Shown here: in pieces, positions 55,349-63,502 of the stretch
Layout: each line of letters opens with the position of its first letter
Position numbering within the stretch: position 1 is the stretch's first letter
Source: Pueribacillus theae
GTDB lineage: Bacteria; Bacillota; Bacilli; Bacillales; UBA6769
Direction of reading: 5' to 3'
Length of the DNA: 64,000 nucleotides
Assembly: GCF_003097615.1 (NCBI RefSeq)
Contig: NZ_QCZG01000003.1
Span: 1 to 64,000 of the forward strand
Program-made: the position numbers and the translations under genes
The notes under the pieces: generated by a model
What the model saw: the letters and a program-made list of their open reading frames with translations, nothing else
What the model was told of the DNA's origin: nothing
The model's database searches: none

Positions 55349-55699
55349 TTAAGCTGTAAAAGAATTAAGAATGTTTTGCAATTTAAGCGCAAGACCTATG
55401 TCACCATCAATTTTCAATTGGCCACTCATAAATGCTTCTGTTGGGTTTAACGTGCCAGCGACCATATTTTTGTAGTCATCTGCACTGATTTCAAGCGTAC
55501 AGTCTGGTTCCTTTTCCGTACCTTCAATCGCCTTGCCGCCATTTTCATCAATAATCATTTGATAGGTTCCCCCGTCATCGCCTGTCAAGTTAAACTGGTA
55601 GACTCCTTCCGAACCTTCAGATTTTGACGGATCCATTTTTAATGCAGCATCAATCATTTGAAAAACTGCTTTTGAACTTGGCTTTGTATTGCCTGCCAT
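55349..55699 (-). CDS. SCP2 sterol-carrier domain protein
   Basis: Predicted 116-residue single SCP2 domain. VYQFNLTGDDGGTYQMIID, DCTLEISADDYKNMVAGTLNPTEAFMSGQLKIDGD (cited here in pieces) and the hydrophobic end GLALKLQNILNSF are the family landmarks. Ligand is an acyl-CoA, fatty acid or sterol-like molecule. ATG at 55699 follows GGGGGGAATGA. It leads the SCP2-R2lox-SCP2-P450 run and is paralogous to 63048-63392 at the other end of the cluster. Confidence 0.88.
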   Translation of the reverse strand: MAGNTKPSSKAVFQMIDAALKMDPSKSEGSEGVYQFNLTGDDGGTYQMIIDENGGKAIEGTEKEPDCTLEISADDYKNMVAGTLNPTEAFMSGQLKIDGDIGLALKLQNILNSFTA

Positions 55700-55772
55700 T
55701 TCATTCCCCCCCAAACTTATAAATGATTGGCGACGAGAAGATTTATATCGTACCGCCGTCCTGTTCTTATCT

Positions 55773-56915
55773 TCATAATCTTTCGATAATCGTTGCAGTT
55801 GCCATGCCGAACCCTATGCACATGACCTGCAGCCCGTATTTTCCATCCATGTCTTCCAATTGGTGAAGCAATGTTGTCTGGATACGTGCCCCGCTTCCAC
55901 CTAGTGGATGGCCAATTGCAATCGCACCTCCGCGCGGATTCACTTTGCTCATATCTGGCTCGAATTCACGTTCCCAAGCTTTGACAACAGAGGCAAACGC
56001 TTCGTTTACTTCGATGACATCCATTTGATCCAAGCGAAGGCCCGCTTTTTCCAGCACTTTGCGCGTTGCAGGAATAATCCCTGTTAACATAATAATCGGA
56101 TCTTCACCGACAGCAACACGCGCCACGATTCTAGCACGCGGCTTTAATCCGAGATTCTCTGCTTTGTCTGCTGACATAAGCAGCAAACCAGCAGCTCCGT
56201 CGCTCACTTGACTCGAATTTCCTGCAGTCACGACACCGTCTTTCGGTTGGAAAGAAGGCGTAAGTCCGGCCAATTTTTCGATTGAAGTATCTCTTCGGAT
56301 CCCTTCATCTTGTTCAAAGGAAAATGTTCCTTCCTCGCCTTTCACTTCAATTGGGATAATTTCTCGTTTGAAATCCCCTTTATCAGTCGCTGCTGCAGCT
56401 TTTTGATGGCTTTCAAGCGCAAACTCATCCAATTCTTCACGTGTCAAGCTCCATTTTTTAGCGATCATTTCAGCCGAGATCCCTTGGGGAACAATGTTAT
56501 ACTGGCTCGTTAAATGTCTGCTGAACCTGCCCATATCACTTCCCATCGGCGCTCTCGTCATATTCTCTACGCCACATGCAATGGCGATATCAATATCGCC
56601 TGCAAGAATGGCCTGAGCGGCTGTATGAATCGCTTGTTGGCTCGATCCGCACATTCGATTCAATGAATAGGAAGGCACTTCCACCGGAAATCCTGCTGCT
56701 AAAACAGCCTGGCGGCCGATGTTACCCCCTTGCTCCCCCGTCATCGTGACACACCCGACAACGACATCTTCTACATCACTTGCTTCCATTCCATTTCGCT
56801 TTACAAGTTCCTGAAGAACGGGAACGAGTATATCAACTGGATGCGTTTTTGCTAATGCGCCTTTTCTTCGGCCAACAGCAGTTCGAACAGCATCTACAAT
56901 TACGACATCTGCCAT
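55773..56915 (-). CDS. acetyl-CoA acyltransferase (thiolase)
   Basis: Predicted 380-residue thiolase. Nucleophile C89 in LNRMCGSSQQA, NEAFASV, GHPLGGSGAR and a second Cys in CIGFGMATA. Shares the overall pattern of the thiolase at 12635-13786 and of FadA-like acyltransferases of actinobacterial catabolic clusters. It would release acetyl- or propionyl-CoA from a 3-ketoacyl-CoA made by the SDR and hydratase nearby. ATG at 56915 follows GGAGAGG. A repeat of family 1 separates it from the SDR gene upstream. Confidence 0.9.
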   Translation of the reverse strand: MADVVIVDAVRTAVGRRKGALAKTHPVDILVPVLQELVKRNGMEASDVEDVVVGCVTMTGEQGGNIGRQAVLAAGFPVEVPSYSLNRMCGSSQQAIHTAAQAILAGDIDIAIACGVENMTRAPMGSDMGRFSRHLTSQYNIVPQGISAEMIAKKWSLTREELDEFALESHQKAAAATDKGDFKREIIPIEVKGEEGTFSFEQDEGIRRDTSIEKLAGLTPSFQPKDGVVTAGNSSQVSDGAAGLLLMSADKAENLGLKPRARIVARVAVGEDPIIMLTGIIPATRKVLEKAGLRLDQMDVIEVNEAFASVVKAWEREFEPDMSKVNPRGGAIAIGHPLGGSGARIQTTLLHQLEDMDGKYGLQVMCIGFGMATATIIERL

Positions 56916-56937
56916 CGCTTACCTCTCCTTTTTCATT

Positions 56938-57077
56938 AAGCTTTGTTAACGATGTTAATAAAGGCAACGAGCGGGGGCGATTTTGCCTGAAGAGAACCTT
57001 TTTGCGTATGCAAAACCCGTTTCTCGGAAGGTAAACCAAACCCGTGAGTGTATCAACAATATTGTTTTAACAAAGCT
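56938..57077 (-). repeat. MITE-like repeat family 1, intact copy C
   Basis: 140 bp inverted relative to copies A and B. Ends: AAGCTTTGTTAACGATGTT at the left and TTGTTTTAACAAAGCT at the right, imperfectly inverted. The interior contains TTTGCCTGAAGAGAACC and TTTCTCGGAAGGTAAACC, the reverse complements of copy B blocks. The right end supplies the TAG stop of the SDR gene at 57076. Confidence 0.75.
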
Positions 57078-57924
57078 AAAACGTAAACAGTTCGATGCCA
57101 CCTGAGACATTAAGTCCAATTCCTGTAATGTATTTTGCTTTGTCTGAACAAAGGAAAGTAATCGCATTGGCAATATCCTCAGGCTCTCCAGGGCGTTTAA
57201 AAGCTGTTCTCTGAATCATCCGTTCGTTCATTTTCGGATTTCCCATTTTAAAGGCCTCTGTCGCAATGACACCTGGAACAATCGCATTTACTGTAATCCC
57301 ATATCTTGCACCTTCCAGTGCCATACTTTTTGAAAAGCTTAGGAGCCCCCCTTTTGTAACAGAGTAGCTTGCCTGGCCGAACCCGCCAAGTGTCCCGGCA
57401 ACAGAAGACATATTAATAATTCGTCCCCATTCTTGTTCCTTCATATATGGCCAAACGGCTTTTGTACAGTTGTAAGCTCCTGTTAAGTTCACCTTCATGT
57501 CCCGATCCCAGAAATCGTCATTTTGCTTTTCAATTTGTGACACATGGTCAAGTGTACCGGCGTTGTTCACAAGGATATCAATCGAACCAAACTCCTCTTT
57601 AATCCTGGCAAAAACATCCTTCACTTGTTCGCGATTCGTGACATCCATTTTTATAGCGAAGGAGCGGCGCCCCATATCTTGAATTTCTTTTGCCGTTTTT
57701 TCTGCATAGACGACTTTCGTACTTTGCAACACTTGAGATAACGGCCCATACTTTTGAGCTTCATTGCGACTCTCTTCATCAGATTCAATCAAAATATCTG
57801 TAATCACAACATCTGCACCTGCTTCTGCCAGTGCAAGAGCGTCGGCGCGGCCAAGCCCCCGTGAAGCGCCAGTAACGACCGCCACCTTTCCTTCCAATAA
57901 ATTTGACCAAGAAGACAACAACAT
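57076..57924 (-). CDS. SDR, HSD17B4-like hydroxyacyl-CoA dehydrogenase
   Basis: Predicted 282-residue short-chain dehydrogenase. TGASRGLGRADALALAEAGA (cofactor motif and helix), NNAGTL, SSVAG and YSVTKGG (catalytic Tyr/Lys) are intact. A 25-30-residue insertion (DEESRNEAQKYGPLSQVLQS) after the second beta strand resembles the multifunctional peroxisomal 17beta-HSD4 group. It likely oxidises a 3-hydroxyacyl-CoA in the cluster's beta-oxidation. Start is ambiguous: ATG at 57924 (5 bases from AAGG) or the following TTG. The stop codon lies in the end of a MITE-like repeat, so the last residues may have been replaced. Confidence 0.83.
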   Translation of the reverse strand: MLLSSWSNLLEGKVAVVTGASRGLGRADALALAEAGADVVITDILIESDEESRNEAQKYGPLSQVLQSTKVVYAEKTAKEIQDMGRRSFAIKMDVTNREQVKDVFARIKEEFGSIDILVNNAGTLDHVSQIEKQNDDFWDRDMKVNLTGAYNCTKAVWPYMKEQEWGRIINMSSVAGTLGGFGQASYSVTKGGLLSFSKSMALEGARYGITVNAIVPGVIATEAFKMGNPKMNERMIQRTAFKRPGEPEDIANAITFLCSDKAKYITGIGLNVSGGIELFTF

Positions 57925-57951
57925 CCCCACCTTTTTAAATGACTTTTTAAT

Positions 57952-57995
57952 AAAAGGAACAAAAGAATTTTAAGGAACAGTCTTTTGAGTTTGAA
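57952..57995 (+). repeat. single arm related to the 163-bp inverted-repeat element
   Basis: AAAAGAATTTTAA and CAGTCTTTTGAGTTTG match the left arm of the element at 32128-32290. No right arm follows within 100 bases. Probably a decayed or solo end. Confidence 0.5.
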
Positions 57996-58035
57996 TAACT
58001 GAACGTAGATTAAAATTTTTTATTCCACCGTTGAA

Positions 58036-58827
58036 CTAACGTAAAAATTGCGGTTTTTTCTTTTGGAAAAATGCTGCCAACCCTACTCCAGGTTCCCCTG
58101 TATTAAATGTCTGGGCAAAAGCAGTTGCTTCCACATCAAACCCTTCGTCGATTAAACCTTCCGCAGCATGAATTGCACGCTTCGCCAATCCCATTGCTTT
58201 CACTGCACCTTCGGCTAGTTGCTCGGCAAATTCTGTCGTCTCTTCAACAAGCATCTCTGGTTCTGTCACTTTGTTAACAAGGCCGATTTGCAATGCTTCT
58301 TCGGGTGTTAAGCGGCTAGACGTAAAAATAAGTTCGGTTGCTTTTGCACGCCCCAACAACCGTGTCATCCGCTGTGTACCACCAGCACCTGGAATGATTC
58401 CGAGAGACACTTCGGTCAGACCGATTTTTCCTTTGGACATGATTCGAAAATCGCAAGCTAACGCAAGTTCACATCCTCCACCTAGCGCATGCCCATTAAT
58501 CGCAGCAATGACTGGTTTCTCCATTTTCGCAAAACGGTCAAAGCAATGCTGCATCCGACCGCATTGCGCCGCAATTCCGTTCTTTTGGCCGGCGTATTTG
58601 CTTCCACCCTGAATCATGCCTTTTAAATCTGCGCCAGCTACGAAAGTCTTTTCGTGAGCGGAAGTAATAACCACGACGCGTACCGCCTTATCAGATTCAA
58701 GTTCGTCCGCCGCACGCTCAAGATCGCTCATGAGCGTATCACTAATCGCATTCGCGGGGGGATTGTCAATGATGATCCAAGCAATTCCCTTCTCTCTTCG
58801 GTCAATAGTAATGGTTTGGTATGACAA
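58036..58827 (-). CDS. enoyl-CoA hydratase/isomerase family protein
   Basis: Predicted 263-residue crotonase. AGADLKGMIQGG forms the oxyanion/CoA region, ALGGGCELALACDFRI holds the first active-site Glu and LTEVSLGIIPGAGGTQR the second, so hydratase chemistry (not only isomerase) is expected. C-terminal EGFDVEATAFAQTFNT is typical. Start is TTG at 58827, 7 bases after GGAGG. The longer frame has no site. It catalyses the second step of beta-oxidation in this cluster. Confidence 0.9.
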   Translation of the reverse strand: MSYQTITIDRREKGIAWIIIDNPPANAISDTLMSDLERAADELESDKAVRVVVITSAHEKTFVAGADLKGMIQGGSKYAGQKNGIAAQCGRMQHCFDRFAKMEKPVIAAINGHALGGGCELALACDFRIMSKGKIGLTEVSLGIIPGAGGTQRMTRLLGRAKATELIFTSSRLTPEEALQIGLVNKVTEPEMLVEETTEFAEQLAEGAVKAMGLAKRAIHAAEGLIDEGFDVEATAFAQTFNTGEPGVGLAAFFQKKKPQFLR

Positions 58828-58923
58828 TCTTATCCCTCCTTTTCCAGAAATCGTTGTCAGAAACAAGAGTTCAAATATAAATGTTAATCGAAAACGAGCC
58901 TATGGCTTCGAAGCCTTCCTTTC

Positions 58924-58955
58924 ATCCGGCTTTTGGCCTCCGAACTCTGACTTCC
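58924..58955 (-). repeat. short dispersed repeat family 2, copy 3
   Basis: On the minus strand GGAAGTCAGAGTTCGGAGGC then CAAAAGCCGGAT, similar to 24910-24935. It lies just before the enoyl-CoA hydratase gene's upstream neighbour. Confidence 0.35.
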
Positions 58956-58957
58956 GG

Positions 58958-60175
58958 TTACACATAAACCTCATGCGGAGCATAAAGACGTCTTGCCGTT
59001 ACAAGATGTTGAACTTGATTCGTACCTTCGAAAATATCGAATACTTTTACATCACGATAAAGCTTTTCAACGAGGTGCCCGTCAAGTCCAATAGGGCCAA
59101 GCAATTCAAGACATTTCGAGCAAACATCCAGCGCCATTTTTCCTGCAACCGCTTTACATATTGCAGCTTCCTTCGCATTCGCTTGGCCAACATCCGCTTT
59201 CCAGGCAGCTTCCCATGTTAAGAGACGTGCCGCATAAATATCTTGCTCAGCCTCCGCTAAAATTTCTGCTGCTTCATGGTAAAGACGACCTTGTTTAGGG
59301 TATTCTTTCTTTACTAAATCAACGGTATATTCATAGGCTGCGCGTGCGATTCCAATGGCCATGGCAGCTACAATCGGACGGGTGCTGTCAAACGTTTTCA
59401 TCGCCACCTGAAATCCTGATGGTTTGTTATCGCTCGCACTGTAAAGCTCTTCGCCGCCAAGAAGGTTTTCTTGAGGTACGAAGCAATCTTCAAACAATAG
59501 TTCCGCCGTCTCGTTCGCACGCAATCCCATCTTTTCAGCGAGACGTGTACAGCTGAATCCGGGTGTCCCTTTTTCAACAACAAAGGCGCGCTGCCCAGCT
59601 CGGCCTAAATGGCGATCGACTGTGGCAAATACTACGACCCAAGATGCACGGCCTCCGTTTGTAATAAAAATTTTCTGTCCGTTCAACACATAGCCACCAT
59701 CAACTTTTTGGGCTGTTGTCCGAATTCCGGAAGCATCTGAGCCTGCTTCTGGCTCTGTTAAAGCATAAGCCCCCCAACGCGGTTTATCTTTTGTAAAAAT
59801 GGATAGAAAGCGCTCTTTTTGTTCAGGTGTGCCGCTGCTTTGAACAGGAGGCCCTCCAAGTCCCGCGCCAGGAAGAGACAAAGCAATCGCGGGGCAACCC
59901 CAAGCCATTTCCTCCGTCGCAATGACAGCCATCCGATTTCCTTCTTTTTCCGATTTGGCACTCTTCTTCGCATCATCTTTTGATTTTTTGCTTCCACCGC
60001 TAAAAGTAGAAGTATTTAGGTGAATGCCCATTTTATTCACTTTATCAAGCCATTCATCAGGAACTTTTCCAAGCCGATCGGCTTCCATCGCAATGGGGCG
60101 AATTTCATTTTTTGCAAACCAATGAACCAAATTTTTTATTTGCTTCTGCTGTGGTGATAGTTCAAAAGAAATCAT
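58958..60175 (-). CDS. acyl-CoA dehydrogenase subunit with catalytic Glu
   Basis: Predicted 405-residue acyl-CoA dehydrogenase. TEPEAGSDASG is the FAD/substrate motif and IFEGTNQVQHL holds the usual catalytic Glu. An unusual lysine-rich insertion (SGGSKKSKDDAKKSAKSEK, about residues 59-77) interrupts the N-terminal domain. The gene starts within the stop of the upstream dehydrogenase gene (4-base overlap). Together they resemble the heteromeric alpha2beta2 acyl-CoA dehydrogenases of actinobacterial sterol-degradation clusters, in which only one partner carries the catalytic base. ATG at 60175. The downstream neighbour is the enoyl-CoA hydratase. Confidence 0.88.
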   Translation of the reverse strand: MISFELSPQQKQIKNLVHWFAKNEIRPIAMEADRLGKVPDEWLDKVNKMGIHLNTSTFSGGSKKSKDDAKKSAKSEKEGNRMAVIATEEMAWGCPAIALSLPGAGLGGPPVQSSGTPEQKERFLSIFTKDKPRWGAYALTEPEAGSDASGIRTTAQKVDGGYVLNGQKIFITNGGRASWVVVFATVDRHLGRAGQRAFVVEKGTPGFSCTRLAEKMGLRANETAELLFEDCFVPQENLLGGEELYSASDNKPSGFQVAMKTFDSTRPIVAAMAIGIARAAYEYTVDLVKKEYPKQGRLYHEAAEILAEAEQDIYAARLLTWEAAWKADVGQANAKEAAICKAVAGKMALDVCSKCLELLGPIGLDGHLVEKLYRDVKVFDIFEGTNQVQHLVTARRLYAPHEVYV

Positions 60176-61320
60176 TGGGCAACCCTCTCTTCCACTGGTT
60201 TCAAGATTTGTTCACCTAGGCGTATGAGCAAATCTCTCTCCCTGCCATATAAAGCCACTTGGGCCTGTGCGTCTCTCATCCATTTCTCAACTGGAAACTC
60301 TTGCACATAACCATGCCCACCGAGCATTTGCACAGCAGAGTCAGTCACAAAGCGAACGGATCGGTGAGCACGAGACAAGGCTCTCAAAGAATGGCTCGCA
60401 TCATCTTCTGCTTCATCATCCACTTTTAACGCCGCTTGCCATACGAGATGATGGGCAGCTTGAAATTCAAACGCCATATCTGCGATCGTGAAGGAGACAC
60501 CTTGGAATTTCGCAATCTCCTGGCCGAATGCTTTCCTTCCCGCCGTATATTCAATCGCATAGTCGAGTGCCGCTTCCATTAAGCCTACTTCTTTAGCGCC
60601 TTGCAGAACACGAATGCGATCTTGAACATTTGATATGAGAGTCCTTGCTTCATCCCCTCGGGCGATGACTTGTTCCGCCCCTACTTGTAAATCTGAAAAT
60701 TGGATGCGCCCTAGTCCTGAAGAAAGCAATCCGAGACGATAGTCTCCTTCAAGTACACGCCACTTGTCGCTATTCTCCAGCCACAGGACGACCGGTTCGC
60801 TTTGAGAATCAATACCTGCGATTGCGATGTATTTAGCCGATGCTGCCAGTCGAACCGGTTTGGAAGTCCCGCGCAGCACGTACTCATTGCCATTCGCTAT
60901 GATTTCAAAGTCTGAAGCTAATGAGCCTTCTCTATCCGTCGCATCGATGAAAGCAACATCCTGCCTGTCTCCATTAAGATTCGCTTCTTTATAGGATTGA
61001 AAAGCTGATTTATCAGGAACAAGTCTGATTAATGAAGCAGCATCACCCGCTCCAGGCAACCCTTGAACAACGTCCAAATCTCCATAACTAAGCGCCTGTA
61101 AAATTTGGACTTGTGAGATAAGTGGAAGTTCTAACCCACCCCAGCTTTCTGGAAGTTCAAGCGCCGCAAATCCCAACTCCTCAACCTCTTTTGTTATTTC
61201 ATTGCTTACAGACCTCTCTTGTTCACACTCCCTTGCTTTTGGACGAATATTCTCAATGGCAAAGTTTTTGGCTAGATTGCTAAATGCCTGTTCATCTTCT
61301 GTCGGTCGAAACGAAATCAA
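60172..61320 (-). CDS. acyl-CoA dehydrogenase-like subunit lacking the usual catalytic Glu
   Basis: Predicted 382-residue acyl-CoA dehydrogenase-family protein. The N-terminal helical domain (PTEDEQAFSNLAKNFAIE) and the C-terminal bundle (QMLGGHGYVQEFPVEKWMRD) are intact. The YEGT-type motif is missing: the segment reads AQAQVALYGRERDLL. The middle domain is also divergent, with GLPGAGDAASLIRLVP in place of the TEPGxGSD motif. This matches a non-catalytic partner subunit in a heteromeric enzyme with the product of 58958-60175, with which it overlaps by four bases. ATG at 61320 follows GGAGGGGTTAGC. Confidence 0.8.
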   Translation of the reverse strand: MISFRPTEDEQAFSNLAKNFAIENIRPKARECEQERSVSNEITKEVEELGFAALELPESWGGLELPLISQVQILQALSYGDLDVVQGLPGAGDAASLIRLVPDKSAFQSYKEANLNGDRQDVAFIDATDREGSLASDFEIIANGNEYVLRGTSKPVRLAASAKYIAIAGIDSQSEPVVLWLENSDKWRVLEGDYRLGLLSSGLGRIQFSDLQVGAEQVIARGDEARTLISNVQDRIRVLQGAKEVGLMEAALDYAIEYTAGRKAFGQEIAKFQGVSFTIADMAFEFQAAHHLVWQAALKVDDEAEDDASHSLRALSRAHRSVRFVTDSAVQMLGGHGYVQEFPVEKWMRDAQAQVALYGRERDLLIRLGEQILKPVEERVAQ

Positions 61321-61401
61321 ATGCTAACCCCTCCTTTTCTCTCTTTACAACGATAGAACATTTCGAATTTTGGTACTCTCTTATTTCCATTTTTGTTTCA
61401 T

Positions 61402-62940
61402 TTAGTTTAGGGCAGCTGTATTAAACTCCTTCTTTGCCCATTCACGAAGCTTATTTTTATCAATTTTTCCGATTAAATTTTTGGGTAGGTAGCCGACAAT
61501 TTTTATCATCCTTGGAGACTTGTATTTTGCAATATTCTCATGGCAAAATTGAATTAGCTCTTCCTCAGTCACCTGTACACCTCGGCGTTTCACAACATAA
61601 GCGATGACCTCTTCTCCCATGCTAGGAGAAGGTACACCAACAACACCGGCTTCTGCGACACTAGGATGGGCCATTAACAATTCTTCAAGATCTCTCGGAT
61701 AAATATTAAAACCACCGCGTATAATCATATCTTTCTTCCGATCGACAATGAATACGTACCCTTCTTCGTCAATTTTCGCCATATCCCCAGTGTAAAGCCA
61801 GCCATCTTTGATTACTTTTTCGCTTTCCTCTGGCTTTCCATGGTAGCCCTTTGCGACATTCGGGCCAGAAACAATCAATTCACCCACTTCATTTGGCGGA
61901 AGACGGTTGCCGTTCTCGTCAACAACAGCCACTTCAATCCCTGGCAATGGCAATCCAACCGATCCCGGTTTGATTTTCTTCATGGGATCCGTTGCAGTTA
62001 CGATTGGAGCGGCTTCAGACAACCCGTAACCCTCTAAAACAATACAGCCGAATTTCCGTTGAAAATCTTTAGCCAGCTGCTGAGGAAGGGATGCTGAACC
62101 GGAAATACAAGCGAAAAAACTCTTTGTATCGTACTTATCCGCATCCGGGTGATGGTACAAAGCGTGAAACATAGCCGGAACCATTGCGGAGTGTGTTACT
62201 TTATATTTTTCAATCGCTTCAAACACTTTAACAGGGTCAAAATACGGGAGTAATACATTTTTATCACCGAGCATGAGAGCGACATTCATCATTGTAAACC
62301 CAAACGCGTGCGAGAAGGGCAAAATTCCAAGTCCGACGCGGCCTGTTTTTACTTGCAAGATTTTGGCTGTTTTCGATGCCGCCTTTGCATTTGAATAAAG
62401 GTTTTTATGCGTCAGCATCACTCCTTTTGGATTACCGGTCGTACCAGCCGTATATAGCAATGCGGCTTCGTCATTTTCACCAATCGCGATGTCTGGCGCT
62501 TTTTTCGATTGGCTCTCTAATTTGTTATATAATGAATGCGGTGAATTCGATTGATCAAGAGTAAAAATCTTTAGTGTTGACGATAAATCACGTGATGCTT
62601 CTGTCACCTTTGCAAAGAGCGGCTCTGTCGTCAAAACAACCTTCGGCTTACAGTCCTTAAGAATGTAGTGAATCTCCTTAGCTTGTAACAATGGCATGAC
62701 AGGGACAACTGCCGCACCGCATTTTAGAATTCCTGCAAAAGCGATCACGACTTCCGGACAGTTCGGCATTGTAACAACAACACGATCACCACGTTCAACA
62801 CCTAAATCGATTAACGTATGCGCAAGTTGCGAAGAGAGTTCATCACAATACGTATTTGTGTATTCTTTGCCCTCGAAAATGAGAACAGGGTACGTGCCAA
62901 ACTCTTCGATATTATCACGCCAAATTTGTACTAGATTCAT
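61402..62940 (-). CDS. acyl-CoA ligase (AMP-forming)
   Basis: Predicted 512-residue acyl-CoA or 4-coumarate-CoA-ligase-like enzyme. TAGTTGNPKGVMLTHKNL is the P-loop-like motif, GYGLSEAAPI motif A5, DGWLYTGDMAKID A7, RKKDMIIRGGFNIYPRDLEE A8 and PKNLIGKIDKNKLRE holds the catalytic Lys. It would activate the acid substrate of the cluster before the dehydrogenase pair. 82 bases separate it from the dehydrogenase genes downstream. ATG at 62940 follows GGGAGGCGTG. It is not closely related to the tandem pair at 2.6-7.3 kb. Confidence 0.9.
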   Translation of the reverse strand: MNLVQIWRDNIEEFGTYPVLIFEGKEYTNTYCDELSSQLAHTLIDLGVERGDRVVVTMPNCPEVVIAFAGILKCGAAVVPVMPLLQAKEIHYILKDCKPKVVLTTEPLFAKVTEASRDLSSTLKIFTLDQSNSPHSLYNKLESQSKKAPDIAIGENDEAALLYTAGTTGNPKGVMLTHKNLYSNAKAASKTAKILQVKTGRVGLGILPFSHAFGFTMMNVALMLGDKNVLLPYFDPVKVFEAIEKYKVTHSAMVPAMFHALYHHPDADKYDTKSFFACISGSASLPQQLAKDFQRKFGCIVLEGYGLSEAAPIVTATDPMKKIKPGSVGLPLPGIEVAVVDENGNRLPPNEVGELIVSGPNVAKGYHGKPEESEKVIKDGWLYTGDMAKIDEEGYVFIVDRKKDMIIRGGFNIYPRDLEELLMAHPSVAEAGVVGVPSPSMGEEVIAYVVKRRGVQVTEEELIQFCHENIAKYKSPRMIKIVGYLPKNLIGKIDKNKLREWAKKEFNTAALN

Positions 62941-62956
62941 TTCACGCCTCCCGTAA

Positions 62957-62990
62957 TCAGATATCAGATCTCAGAAGCCCGAAGCCAGAT
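62957..62990 (+). repeat. short dispersed repeat family 2, copy 4
   Basis: ATCAGATATCAGATCTCAGA then AGCCCGAAGCCAGATG. Similar to the copies at 24910, 32081 and 58924. It lies upstream of the ligase start. Confidence 0.35.
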
Positions 62991-63047
62991 GTAAATAATT
63001 CATTCTGCCATGAAGACAATTTAAGCTAAGGGCTGCTGAATGTTGGA

Positions 63048-63392
63048 TCACTGTTGAGCGGCGCTGTAAGCCGAAAGAATATCTTGTAATCTTAATGCAA
63101 GACCCATATCCCCGTCGATTTGAAGCAGGCCACTCATAAACGCTTCTGTTCCATTCAATTCACCATCAACCATTTTTTTGAAATCTGCCGAATCAATCGT
63201 TAATGTACAATCAGCTGTTTCCTTTTCTCCTTCAACGACAGAACCGCTATCTGAACGAAGAATCACTTGATATGTGCTTTCCTCATCTCCGGTAATATTG
63301 AACTGATAAACTGCTTCGATTCCATCCGCACGGGAAGGATCCTTCTCCAATTCTGATTCGATTAATTGAAAAATTTCTTTAATTGTAGCCAT
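63048..63392 (-). CDS. SCP2 sterol-carrier domain protein, second copy
   Basis: Predicted 114-residue SCP2-domain protein, clearly paralogous to 55349-55699 (shared VYQFNITGDEESTYQVIL, TEAFMSGLLQIDGDMGLALRLQDIL patterns). Binds a hydrophobic acyl or sterol-like ligand. ATG at 63392 follows AGGAGGAG. It opens the lipid cluster after the TetR-type gene, 107-108 bases before the acyl-CoA ligase. Confidence 0.88.
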   Translation of the reverse strand: MATIKEIFQLIESELEKDPSRADGIEAVYQFNITGDEESTYQVILRSDSGSVVEGEKETADCTLTIDSADFKKMVDGELNGTEAFMSGLLQIDGDMGLALRLQDILSAYSAAQQ

Positions 63393-63502
63393 TAGTACTC
63401 CTCCTAAATTGATTTTTTAAAATTCATTTATTTTCCAAAAGCTTCTTTTCGCTTGCTTATCGTTCTGCCATCGCATTCCCCCTTTAAAGCAAACGCTCAT
63501 TT

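Noticed and set aside
62985-62997. FadR operator upstream of the SCP2/ligase genes
   Set aside because: Only a half-site (ATTCATTC) is present; the other half does not match.
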